DNA from: Gimesia benthica
Lineage (GTDB): Bacteria; Planctomycetota; Planctomycetia; Planctomycetales; Planctomycetaceae
Assembly: GCF_009720525.1 (NCBI RefSeq)
Contig: NZ_CP043930.1
Coordinates: 7,514,001-7,578,000, forward strand
Reading direction: 5' to 3'
Length of the DNA stretch: 64,000 nt
Position 1 is the first letter of the stretch; each line of letters begins with the position of its first letter. A program made the translations under genes and the position numbers. Under the pieces are notes generated by a model, which was not told the origin of the DNA, did no database searches, and saw nothing but the letters and a program-made list of their open reading frames with translations. This document shows, in pieces, positions 35,886-44,611 of this stretch.

Positions 35886-37373
35886 CTATCCCGACATCCG
35901 CCTGCTCACTTCTTTCGCACTGGGACGTTGGTCCGGCTCCATCGCCAGTAGATCAATCAGCTCGCTGCGGAACTCAGGGGGAATCTTCTCGGTCAGCGAT
36001 TCGACGAAATCAGGTCTCCATAAAGCAGAGATGATTTCCAGTGCCGACATGTCGCGCATTAGTGATGCACCACACAGCATCTCGACGAAAATTAATCCCA
36101 GGGAGAAGATGTCGCTGGCGGCACTCAAGCGAGCGCCGCGGGCCTGTTCGGGAGACATATAAGCCGGGGTGCCAGAGATCCCGTTGGAGTCCGCGGCCGA
36201 GACGGTGGCATCATCGACGGGATTGGAATTGAGTACCACGGTTTCCTCTAAATCCAGCTCTGCTGCTTCTGGTTCCGTAGCGACGTCTGTTTTCGTCGTG
36301 ACCGTAAACTGCGGTCCGGTATCGGAACCGGCTCTGGTGACGACCTCCTGATGTCGAAAAGAACGGGCCAGCCCGAAGTCGACAATCACCGGTTCGTCTC
36401 CTCCTCGCAGCAGAATATTCGCCGTCTTCAGGTCTCCGTGCACGATTCCTTTTTCGTGAGCGGCAGCCAGTCCCAATGCAATCTGCCGCGCGATCCTGCG
36501 GAATTGACTGAGGTCGAATCCGCTGTCAATCAGATCTGCTAGTGAGCCACCATCAATGTACTCCATGACAATTGTCGGTATGGTGTCAATCGTATCCACA
36601 GAATAAATCGTGCAGACATTCGGGTGCTGAATACCGGCTGCCGACCGTGCCTCCCTCAGGAGTTGTTTTTCAGTCTGATCATCCTGTTTCACGATCACTT
36701 TGAGCGCGACTTGACGTGCGAGACGTAAGTCTTCGGCTGCAAAAACCTGCCCGAAAGCACCCCGGCCCAACTCGCGTTCAATGCGGTAATGGCCGAGAAC
36801 CCGGCCCGGCTTCAAAAGCGACACGGTATCCAGCACACCATCGGCACGTTTCCAGTTAGCCGGACAGAGTCCTCCGGACTGTAAGGCGTCTAAGATACGC
36901 AGGACGTCTTGAACATTCCGCCCCACACTCAAGTCATAACTCGCAGCAAAACGCAGGATCCCTTCCGGGTCAATCAGAAACAATCCGCGATTGGGCAGAC
37001 CGTCGACCTCCCGCCAGACACCAAAATACTGGCAGAGCGCGCCTTGGGGATCAGAGGCCAGGGGAAAGCGGAGTCCTTCGACACCTCCATCGTTCGCGGG
37101 GGTTTTCAGCCACTGCGCGTGAGTCTCGAGGGAGTCGATGCTCACCCCCAAGAGATCGCAGTTGAGTTGCTCAAACTGCGGTTTCTCAGCGCTGAATCCT
37201 GTGAGTTCGGTGGGGCAGACAAAGGAGAAGTCATGTGGATAGAAGATCAGCGCCAGCCAGCGTCCCTGGTAATCTGCGGACTGAATCTGCGCGTGTTGCA
37301 GGTCAGGGGTAACTGCGCTCAATTGAAATGGTCGAAGCCGTGAACCAACGACACAGTTTTGTACGGAGTTCAT
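35886..37373 (-). CDS. Peroxiredoxin-Ser/Thr kinase fusion protein
   Basis: A 495-residue protein with two complete domains. Residues 1-180 are a typical 2-Cys peroxiredoxin: DFSFVCPTEL with peroxidatic Cys53, GLPNRGLFLIDPEGILRF, and resolving Cys170 in GGLCPANW. Residues 190-495 are a Hanks-type kinase: glycine loop LGRGAFGQV (202-210), Lys225 in VALKV, Glu241, HGDLKTANILL with catalytic Asp314, Lys316 and Asn319, DFG at 332-334 and SPE at 407-409. The usual HRD is HGD, so this is a non-RD kinase. The DFG-SPE segment is about 75 residues, twice the usual length. I infer a kinase controlled by peroxide through the fused redox domain. It lies next to tRNA-Lys, alone in its transcript. Confidence 0.92.
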   Translation of the reverse strand: MNSVQNCVVGSRLRPFQLSAVTPDLQHAQIQSADYQGRWLALIFYPHDFSFVCPTELTGFSAEKPQFEQLNCDLLGVSIDSLETHAQWLKTPANDGGVEGLRFPLASDPQGALCQYFGVWREVDGLPNRGLFLIDPEGILRFAASYDLSVGRNVQDVLRILDALQSGGLCPANWKRADGVLDTVSLLKPGRVLGHYRIERELGRGAFGQVFAAEDLRLARQVALKVIVKQDDQTEKQLLREARSAAGIQHPNVCTIYSVDTIDTIPTIVMEYIDGGSLADLIDSGFDLSQFRRIARQIALGLAAAHEKGIVHGDLKTANILLRGGDEPVIVDFGLARSFRHQEVVTRAGSDTGPQFTVTTKTDVATEPEAAELDLEETVVLNSNPVDDATVSAADSNGISGTPAYMSPEQARGARLSAASDIFSLGLIFVEMLCGASLMRDMSALEIISALWRPDFVESLTEKIPPEFRSELIDLLAMEPDQRPSAKEVSRRMSG

Positions 37374-37500
37374 TCAATCTCCCCTGACACTTCAGACTCA
37401 AAGACGCGATTCGAACGCAGGCATTCCAGTTTAACAGGAATGCCTTAAACTCTCGTCATAACCAGCGAGGTCAAATGAAACAAGCAGGCCATAAAACAAA

Positions 37501-37531
37501 AAAGCCTTAAGCTATAAAAGCTTAAGGCTTT
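37501..37531 (-). terminator. Terminator of tRNA-Lys
   Basis: AAAGCCTTAAGC and GCTTAAGGCTTT form a perfect 12-bp stem with a seven-base loop. On the minus strand it follows the tRNA after 6 bases and is followed by TTTGTTT. Confidence 0.85.
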
Positions 37532-37537
37532 AAAAAA

Positions 37538-37610
<73 letters not shown>

Positions 37611-37885
37611 ATTTGTTCTCACTGTATTTTGATCGGCCGGAGCATTTATTGCGGCATGGTTGGTGTCCGCTGCTCGACAGGCCGTTTGATGACTGAGTCA
37701 GGATAATAGCAACAACCACAATCACTTCACAACGTTACGGGCAAAAAAAATCTCTGTAAATTCATATTTTCTCAACCCTTAGTCGTTCAGACGCCTCTGC
37801 TCCCTGACAGGTTCGCTTATTCCTGCCCCTGAACGTTTTTTAAGTGACTGCAGGGCCGCAGTTCACAGCCCTTTTCGTCTCCTGA

Positions 37886-39469
37886 CTACGCTCCGTAATC
37901 GCCCTGTGTGTACATTCCATCAATATAACGCCACTGGGCCGGGTTAGAATTCTTTGGTTGTAGAGCCGCCGGCAGACGTCCGGGGCGGACATTATCGTAG
38001 CACTGCAGCATCGAGAACCGGTGGATTGCCGCCGGAATTCCCACCGAAGTGAAGACCGGATGTCCCGTCGAAGGGAAAGGGCCGCCATGATTCATCGCCG
38101 GGCTGACGGCCACGCCTGTCGGCATCTTGTCGTTCAGCAGTCGGCCCACCTTCTGACGCAGGGCCGGGGCGACCAGATCATACAGCAAGTCATCCTCACC
38201 AGTGGTCTGGCTGTAAATGCAGCCGGTCAGGTTCCCCTCCAAACACTCGGCGATCTGGGCCAGTTCCTCATCGCTCTCCGCGACGACAAACAGCGAACTG
38301 TTGCCGAACGCCTCGGCCTGTAAAGCTTCGGGATCTTTCAGGAAGGCACTCCCCGAGACCCGCAGCAGTGTGTTCGCACAGGAGAACCCGTCGCCTTCGG
38401 TGGAAGTCCCACCGGTGACGAGTGTCGCCCCTGCTTCCTGAATCGCGGTAATACCGGACAGGAAGCCACGCTGTACTCCTTCGCTCAGCAGCACGCCGGC
38501 CGGGGCCGCTTCGAACTGCTGTTTGACCTGGTCGATGAAGGTCTCCGCAGCGTCCCCGGCTTTGAGGACCACCAGCCCCGGATTCGTACAGAACTGACCG
38601 GTTCCCATCAGGCAGCTCCCCTTGAATTCCTCCGCGATCTCCGCACTTCGCTCGGCCAGAGCTCCCGGCAGAACGAAGACCGGGTTGATACTGGAGAGCT
38701 CCAGGTAGACCGGCTTGCCTGCTTTGTCGGCCGCTTCCTTGATTGTCAGTCCCGCACTCCGTCCGCCGGTATAACCGATGGCACCCATCAGCGGGTGAGA
38801 TACGAGCCGGCAGCCGTCCGAATGGCTCGTTCTGTAGATCAACTGCACGAAACCAGCGGGCATATCGGTCGCTTTCGCGGCTGCGTCGGCGGCTTCACCG
38901 AAGATGCGTGTGGTTTCCGGGTGCGACGAATGTCCCTTGGCGATCACCGGGTTCCCCGCGGCAACCGCGGCGGCGAAATCACCCCCAGCGATGCTGTTGA
39001 ACGCAAACGGGAAGTTGTTCGGACCAAACACGGTCACGGGACCAATCGGACCGAACATTGAACTGATGCCGGTCGCGGTGTCGATGGTCGGCTGTGCCCA
39101 GGAACCTTCGCGGGCATGATTGGCGGCCTGACGCAGCTGATTCGTCGTTCGCGGCAGCTCGCCGTCACGCAGCCGCGGTGATTCGGGATAGCCGGTCTCC
39201 GCATGAGCGGCGTCCACCAGGGCGTCGGCGCGGGCTTCGATCTCGTTCGCGTACGCTTCCAGGAAGGCGGCAAACCGTTCGCCCGGCCAGCCCCGCATTG
39301 CTTTGGACGCCTCAGCGGCCGCGATGATGGCAGATTCGATTTCGTCCCAGGGGCTGACGGGGAACAGCGGGGCCAGCGTTTCGCCGGTCGCGGGGTTCAC
39401 TCCCTGAAACGTCTGAGTCCCTGATGAGGTCGTCCATTCTCCGTTAATCAGAACCGGTTGTGTTTCCAT
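37886..39469 (-). CDS. Alpha-ketoglutaric semialdehyde-type dehydrogenase
   Basis: A 527-residue ALDH-superfamily enzyme of the longer ketoglutarate-semialdehyde (2,5-dioxovalerate) dehydrogenase type, which oxidises 2,5-dioxopentanoate to 2-oxoglutarate with NADP+ in oxidative pentose, hydroxyproline and glucarate catabolism. Visible features are SMFGPIGPVTVFGPNNFPFA, VIAKGHSSHPETTRIF, the cofactor loop GYTGGRSAG, the general base in YLELSSINPVF and the catalytic Cys in GTGQFCTNPGLVV. The FGxxNFPxA opening and FCTNPG are typical of this subfamily. It is divergent from the flavoprotein gene at 39571. The subfamily call is good; which sugar acid pathway it serves cannot be told here. Confidence 0.87.
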   Translation of the reverse strand: METQPVLINGEWTTSSGTQTFQGVNPATGETLAPLFPVSPWDEIESAIIAAAEASKAMRGWPGERFAAFLEAYANEIEARADALVDAAHAETGYPESPRLRDGELPRTTNQLRQAANHAREGSWAQPTIDTATGISSMFGPIGPVTVFGPNNFPFAFNSIAGGDFAAAVAAGNPVIAKGHSSHPETTRIFGEAADAAAKATDMPAGFVQLIYRTSHSDGCRLVSHPLMGAIGYTGGRSAGLTIKEAADKAGKPVYLELSSINPVFVLPGALAERSAEIAEEFKGSCLMGTGQFCTNPGLVVLKAGDAAETFIDQVKQQFEAAPAGVLLSEGVQRGFLSGITAIQEAGATLVTGGTSTEGDGFSCANTLLRVSGSAFLKDPEALQAEAFGNSSLFVVAESDEELAQIAECLEGNLTGCIYSQTTGEDDLLYDLVAPALRQKVGRLLNDKMPTGVAVSPAMNHGGPFPSTGHPVFTSVGIPAAIHRFSMLQCYDNVRPGRLPAALQPKNSNPAQWRYIDGMYTQGDYGA

Positions 39470-39570
39470 GATCTATCCTTTTTCAACCTGCTTTTTTGCG
39501 GGGCAATCAGTTAGTATGTGAAGCGTGTATTTCGTTTGTCTTTCGATTCGAGCAGAGGCAGTCCGCTCTG

Positions 39571-41043
39571 ATGCAGCAATTTGATGTGGTGATCCTGGGA
39601 GCCGGTTTCGGCGGCAGTCTGACGGCACTGTTGCTCGATCGCATCGGCCTCTCCGTCGCCCTGGTCGACCGCGGCACCCATCCCCGTTTCGCGATTGGGG
39701 AATCCTCCACGCCCGCCGCCGGCTATCTACTCCAGTCACTGGCTGCACAGTACGATCTTCCACAATTTGAGGCATTTTGCAAGTATGGGAGCTGGCAGCA
39801 GTCCCATCCCGACATCGGCTGCGGCGTCAAGCGGGGCTTCAGTTACTTTGCCCACACGCCGCATCAGCCCTTTCAGGCGCAGCCCGCGCACGGCAGCGAA
39901 CTGCTGGTGACCGCCAATCTCAGTGACACCCTCGCCGATACACATTGGTACCGGGCCGACGTCGATCACTGGTTCGCCCGGCAGGTAGCTGCGTCCGGCA
40001 TTCTCTATCAAGATCAGACCGAAGTTGAATTACAGCACAACCACCCGGGCTGGCAGATCCAGGGGACCCGATTCGGCGAACGCATTGACCTCCAGGCGAA
40101 CTTTCTGATCGACGCCACCGGGGCCGCGGGTATCGTTGCCCGCACGCTGGGAATTGAAGCAGAAACCGAATTCAAAACCCACTCGTCCGCGATCTTCGGG
40201 CATTTTCGCAATGTCGCTCCCTGGCAGACCATCCTGGACGGGCAGGGCATCTCGCGGGAAGATTATCCGTTCAACTCCGATCACAGCGCCCTGCATCATG
40301 TCCTCGATGAAGGCTGGATGTGGCAGCTGCGATTCAATAACGGCATCACCAGCACCGGCTTCGTTCTCGACGGTGAAACAGGGCAGCACAGCTGGGAAAC
40401 AATGCTGGATCGTTATCCCTCGATTAAAGCACAGTTCGCTGAAGCCGAATGCGTCGCCCCGGTAGACGGACTGCAGACCACCGGCCGCCTGCAGCGGGGC
40501 TGGAAAGAGTGTGCCGGGCCGGACTGGGCTCTGTTGCCTCACACCGCCGGTTTCATCGACCCGCTGCACAGCACGGGCATCGCCCATACGCTGTGCGGCA
40601 TCGAACGGCTCGTTACCATCCTGGAACAGCATACAGGGCAGGGGACGCTGACCGAAGCACTAGCCAACTATTCAGACTCGCTTCAAGTAGAACGCACGCT
40701 GATCGATACACTGGTTGCTTGCTGTTATCGCAGTCGGCACGATTTTGAACGATTCCGGCTGAGCACGCTCTTCTATTTCGCCGCTGCAACGAGCTATGAG
40801 CACCTCCGCTTTCACGAACAGCAGCGGCCCTGGCTCCTCTGTGCCGACGATGAACGTTTTCGACAGGCGGTCACCGACTGGTATGAGCTCGTTTCCCGCG
40901 AAGATCATCGCGCAGACCAAAAAACTGACTGGCTGCAGACAGCGCGTGAACTGCTCGCGCCCTGGGATCGGGTGGGGCTGTTTGAACCAGCGGTGCCCCA
41001 CATGTATTACTACACCGCGGCCCCGGAAGCGGAACCGCGGTGA
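39571..41043 (+). CDS. FAD-dependent halogenase-like oxidoreductase
   Basis: A 490-residue flavoprotein related to tryptophan halogenases. The FAD-binding GAGFGG is at residues 10-15, followed by RFAIGESSTPAAGYL, the halogenase-type GESS motif. Further along FCKYGSW aligns with the region of the halogenase active-site lysine, FLIDATGAAGIVAR is the second FAD motif, and IDPLHSTGIAHTL corresponds to the DPLFSSG-type loop. The WxWxIP motif diagnostic of true halogenases reads WMWQLR, so the isoleucine and proline are changed. Planctomycetes carry many halogenase-like flavoproteins of unknown product. The ATG at 39571 was chosen because FDVVILGAGFGG follows at the normal distance. It is divergent from the dehydrogenase gene. 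Confidence 0.75.
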   Translation: MQQFDVVILGAGFGGSLTALLLDRIGLSVALVDRGTHPRFAIGESSTPAAGYLLQSLAAQYDLPQFEAFCKYGSWQQSHPDIGCGVKRGFSYFAHTPHQPFQAQPAHGSELLVTANLSDTLADTHWYRADVDHWFARQVAASGILYQDQTEVELQHNHPGWQIQGTRFGERIDLQANFLIDATGAAGIVARTLGIEAETEFKTHSSAIFGHFRNVAPWQTILDGQGISREDYPFNSDHSALHHVLDEGWMWQLRFNNGITSTGFVLDGETGQHSWETMLDRYPSIKAQFAEAECVAPVDGLQTTGRLQRGWKECAGPDWALLPHTAGFIDPLHSTGIAHTLCGIERLVTILEQHTGQGTLTEALANYSDSLQVERTLIDTLVACCYRSRHDFERFRLSTLFYFAAATSYEHLRFHEQQRPWLLCADDERFRQAVTDWYELVSREDHRADQKTDWLQTARELLAPWDRVGLFEPAVPHMYYYTAAPEAEPR

Positions 41044-41055
41044 GCAATAATACTT

Positions 41056-42966
41056 CTAGGTAATGATGGGCGAGCGTTTCTGTGCCAGCTCTTCCATCAT
41101 GCTCTGGATATTGGACGTGATCTCTTCCGGGCTGGTTGCGATCCCCGTCATCAGTGATGCGTTCCAGAACAGCTGCCGGCCGCACTGCTTAATGAATGCA
41201 TGCTGATCCGCGTTCGACGAGAGCGTGCAGAGCCGCTTGATCAGCTCGGCGTCCGGGTTGATTTCCAGAATCCGCTTGCTGGTCGGGAAGTCCTTGTTAT
41301 TCATGCTCAGGACTTTCTGCAACTGCGAACTGATGGCCCCTTCCGGCATCACCAGACAGCAGGGACTGTCGGTCAGGCGATCCGATTTGGTCACCGATTC
41401 CACGTCGTCCTTAAGTTCTTCCTGGAACAGCGAGAGGACCTTTTCGAATTCAGGTGTGAGAGCTTCCTGTTCTTCCTTCTTCTCGTCCTCTTTTTCTTCG
41501 CTGTCCGTTTCGGCTTTCTCGTCGCCCGGCAGTTTTACCTCGGCAGAGTCGATCGAGACGATATCAAAGTCTTCGAACTTCGCCAGGTTGGAGAGGACGA
41601 TCTCATCCATCGGGTCAGGCAGGTAGAAGACTTCGATCCCCTTCTTGCGGAAGATTTCCAGGTTTGGATTGCGGGAAATCGTATGGAAATCGTTACCACC
41701 CAGGTAATAGATCTGCTTCTGGTTTTCGTCGGCCTTTTCGAGATAGGCTTCCAGCGAAACGAGCTCGTTTTCAGAGGTCCCTCGCGATGAGGGGAACCGC
41801 AGCAGTTTGGCAAGGGTGTCGCGGTTCTCGAAATCGGTGCCGATGCCTTCCCGCAGGGAACTGCCGAACTGGCGATAGAACTCGAGATACTTTTCTTCGT
41901 CGTCCTTGGCCATCGACGCCAGGTGAGAGAGCACTCGTTTGGTGAGTACCTTTTTAATTTTGCGAAATACGGTATTGTCCTGCAGTGATTCGCGTGAAAT
42001 ATTCAACGGCAGGTCGGCTGAGTCGACCAGACCATACAGGAACCGCAGGTATTCGGGGAGCAGGTCCCGGTTATCGTTCTGTACGAGGATCCGTTTCGCA
42101 CACAGGCTGATGCCGTGCTCGGTCCGGCCAAAGCCCATCAGTTCCAGGTTGGTCTGCGGGCAATAAAGAATGGCGTGGAACTGGAATGGTGAATCGCTGC
42201 TGAGATGCAGGTGCCAACGGGCCGATTCTTCCCCGTTGTGAGCCAGGTACTGGTAGAATCCGTCGTACTGCTCCTGTGTGAGCTGTGTTTTCGGCTCGAT
42301 CCAGATCGGCTTCTGATCGTTGACCAGTTCGTCTCCCAGCTTGATCGGGTAGGGAACGAAGGTCGAATATTTATTGAGGATGTATTTGAGCCGCGTGTCC
42401 TGGGTGTATTCATCCAGATCTTTGCGGAGATGCAGGCGAATCGAGGTTCCCCGGCCGATGTCTTCCTGCGGTTCGATGGTGAAGTCGCCGGAACCGTCCG
42501 ATTCCCATTTCCAGCCTTTTTCTTCCCGGCAGCTGCGTGTCAGGACTTCGACCTTGTCGGCCAGCATGAAGGCGGAGTAGAAGCCCACGCCGAATTTACC
42601 GATCAGCGAAACTTCTTCTTTTTCATTCCCCTGGGCGTTTTTCAGAAAGTCGAGCGAACCACTGTGAGCGATGGTTCCGATATTCTCGATCAACTCATCG
42701 TGAGTCATCCCGACGCCGTTGTCACAGATGGCCAGTACGCGGTTTTCCTTGTCCGGCTCGAGACGAATCTCAAGAGGCTGCTCATCTTTGAGGGATTCAT
42801 CCGTCAACGAAAGGAACCGGTACTTGTCCAGGGCATCCGAGGCGTTTGAGATCAGCTCCCGGATGGCGATTTCCCGATTCTGGTACAGGGAGTGGGAAAG
42901 CAGATCGAGAAGTTTTTTGATTTCTGCCTGAAACGTGAATTTTTCTGGTGCGGTTTTTTCGTTCAT
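41056..42966 (-). CDS. htpG: Molecular chaperone HtpG (Hsp90)
   Basis: A 636-residue bacterial Hsp90, an ATP-driven cytoplasmic chaperone that remodels client proteins. The ATPase domain shows YQNREIAIRELISNASDALD, AICDNGVGMTHDELI, NIGTIAHSGS and GKFGVGFYSAFML. Middle-domain features include NISRESLQDN and the EFYRQFGSSLREGI region. The length is near the 624 residues of the E. coli protein; a Glu/Lys-rich stretch (EKAETDSEEKEDEKKEEQEA) is an insertion before the C-terminal domain. The ATG at 42966 is chosen over one 15 codons upstream, as NEKTAPEKFTFQAE matches the usual N-terminus. It ends 12 bp from the convergent flavoprotein gene. Confidence 0.97.
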   Translation of the reverse strand: MNEKTAPEKFTFQAEIKKLLDLLSHSLYQNREIAIRELISNASDALDKYRFLSLTDESLKDEQPLEIRLEPDKENRVLAICDNGVGMTHDELIENIGTIAHSGSLDFLKNAQGNEKEEVSLIGKFGVGFYSAFMLADKVEVLTRSCREEKGWKWESDGSGDFTIEPQEDIGRGTSIRLHLRKDLDEYTQDTRLKYILNKYSTFVPYPIKLGDELVNDQKPIWIEPKTQLTQEQYDGFYQYLAHNGEESARWHLHLSSDSPFQFHAILYCPQTNLELMGFGRTEHGISLCAKRILVQNDNRDLLPEYLRFLYGLVDSADLPLNISRESLQDNTVFRKIKKVLTKRVLSHLASMAKDDEEKYLEFYRQFGSSLREGIGTDFENRDTLAKLLRFPSSRGTSENELVSLEAYLEKADENQKQIYYLGGNDFHTISRNPNLEIFRKKGIEVFYLPDPMDEIVLSNLAKFEDFDIVSIDSAEVKLPGDEKAETDSEEKEDEKKEEQEALTPEFEKVLSLFQEELKDDVESVTKSDRLTDSPCCLVMPEGAISSQLQKVLSMNNKDFPTSKRILEINPDAELIKRLCTLSSNADQHAFIKQCGRQLFWNASLMTGIATSPEEITSNIQSMMEELAQKRSPIIT

Positions 42967-43240
42967 GATCTTTCTCTGAATCGAAAACAGACAAATAGAG
43001 TAACGAATCAATCAACATTGATGTCCCGCTGGTCAACGGACGACAGCCGGACAGATCGTGCTCCGTTTATAAAGAGAACGGAATGACTTGTAAAGTTGCC
43101 CCAATCGGCTGCAGGCTGACTTAACTCAGAAAACCGCTCAAAAGACATTTGTAATCTGTGAGCGACCTGCGTAATAATAGAGGCAGCCCGCGACAGTGAG
43201 GCAATTGACACAGCATTCCTACACAACGGAGATCACTGAT

Positions 43241-44131
43241 ATGGTATTTTACTCCCGCCGCGACTTTTTGAAAACAAGTGCACTGGGGGGAATGCTGGTA
43301 ATGGGGGGAGGCCTGCCTGCCCTCGCTCGTGCCGAAGAAAAGAAAGCCCAGGCACAATACGGCTTGGTGACTTATCAGTGGGCCAAAGACTGGGATCTGC
43401 CTACACTACTGAAAAACTGTGAAACCGCCAACGTCCTCGGCGTCGAACTGCGGACCACACACAAGCACGGCGTCGAACGCGATCTGAACAAAAACGAACG
43501 CCGCGAAGTCGCGAAGAAATTCATGGACAGCCCCGTCACCCTGGTGGGTATCGGCAGCAACGAGCGTTACGACAACCCGGATGCCGACGTGCTGAAACAG
43601 GCCAAAGAAGCGACGAAAGAGTTCATCAAACTCAGCCACGATGTCGGGGGAACCGGCGTTAAGGTTAAACCCGATTCATTTCACAAGAACGTTCCCGAAG
43701 AAGTGACCATCGAACAGATCGGAAAATCACTGAATGAAATGGGAGCCTTCGGTGCCGACTATGGACAGCAGATTCGTCTGGAAGTCCACGGCAAATGTGC
43801 TCATCTGCCTACGATCCGAAAAATTCTGGATGTAGCCGATCATCCCAATGTGGCAATCTGCTGGAACTGCAACAAGCAGGATCTGGAAGGGGCAGGCCTG
43901 GATGCGAACTTCGCGATGGTGAAAGATCGTCTGGGCGATACAACACACATTCACGATCTGATTCATAATCCCTATCCGCACAAACGGTTCTTCGAACTGA
44001 TGGCGGGAGCGAATTACACCGGCTGGCTGATGCTGGAAGAGGGCAAGTTACCCAAAGGTGATCCCGTGGCGGCCCTGGCAGAACAGAGCAAACTGTTCGA
44101 CAAAATGTGGGCGCAGGCACAAGACAGCTGA
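43241..44131 (+). CDS. Tat-exported xylose-isomerase-like TIM-barrel protein
   Basis: A 296-residue protein from the ATG at 43241, with CGGAGAT upstream. The leader SRRDFLKTSALGGMLVMGGG is a clear Tat signal. The mature part is a sugar-phosphate isomerase/epimerase-like TIM barrel (AP endonuclease family 2 fold): GLVTYQWAKDWDLP, VLGVELRTTHKHGV, VEVHGKCAH-type metal ligand region (here LEVHGKCAHLPT), AICWNCNKQDL, and TTHIHDLIHN with the late His. Such exported barrels are numerous in planctomycetes and often accompany Gfo/Idh/MocA proteins, but this one stands alone between htpG and csrA. The substrate is unknown. Confidence 0.87.
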   Translation: MVFYSRRDFLKTSALGGMLVMGGGLPALARAEEKKAQAQYGLVTYQWAKDWDLPTLLKNCETANVLGVELRTTHKHGVERDLNKNERREVAKKFMDSPVTLVGIGSNERYDNPDADVLKQAKEATKEFIKLSHDVGGTGVKVKPDSFHKNVPEEVTIEQIGKSLNEMGAFGADYGQQIRLEVHGKCAHLPTIRKILDVADHPNVAICWNCNKQDLEGAGLDANFAMVKDRLGDTTHIHDLIHNPYPHKRFFELMAGANYTGWLMLEEGKLPKGDPVAALAEQSKLFDKMWAQAQDS

Positions 44132-44169
44132 TTCCTGCGGGCGGCTGGTAGAAAGACGGTCAGAAACGA

Positions 44170-44367
44170 CTAGTGAGATGTAAAGTCTTTACTGTCGTGT
44201 GCAGACTGTTCCTTGATCGCAGCATAGACTTCTTCCCGGTGGACGGTAACGTCTTTCGGTGCTTCGATTCCAAGGCGGACTTTGTCGTTCTTGATTTCAA
44301 TCACCATCAGTGTGATTGAATCACCAATCATAATTTTTTCGTCTTTTTTACGGCTGAGAACAAGCAT
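44170..44367 (-). CDS. csrA: Carbon storage regulator CsrA
   Basis: A 65-residue RNA-binding translational regulator. MLVLSRKKDEKIMIGDSITL, then VIEIKNDKVRLGIEAPKDV and HREEVYAAI are the full CsrA/RsmA signature, including the R44-type LGIEAP loop that contacts GGA motifs in mRNA leaders. AGGGAA precedes the ATG. The frame continues 31 codons upstream without relevance. It normally represses or activates translation of carbon-storage, motility and biofilm genes; targets in this organism are unknown. The gene is convergent with the TIM-barrel gene and has 240 bp of non-coding DNA upstream. Confidence 0.97.
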   Translation of the reverse strand: MLVLSRKKDEKIMIGDSITLMVIEIKNDKVRLGIEAPKDVTVHREEVYAAIKEQSAHDSKDFTSH

Positions 44368-44611
44368 CGCGATTCCCTGCGAATAAGTTGGGAGGTTTTT
44401 CAAAGCTTTCTTTGGGAAACAGCGCGTGTTTTTTTCGCAGCTGTTTCTGAAAAGCGACACTTGAAACTTAGCGTACTGTTTTTGAACAGTCTGCCTGGAT
44501 CTTCAAAAAAAGCAGGGGAATCCTCTAACCGCCTGTCTCCAACAAAGGGATATAACGGTTAGCGCGATTCTGCACCTGGACATTTTTGTTGACTTTTCGC
44601 TGCAGCCCGTA

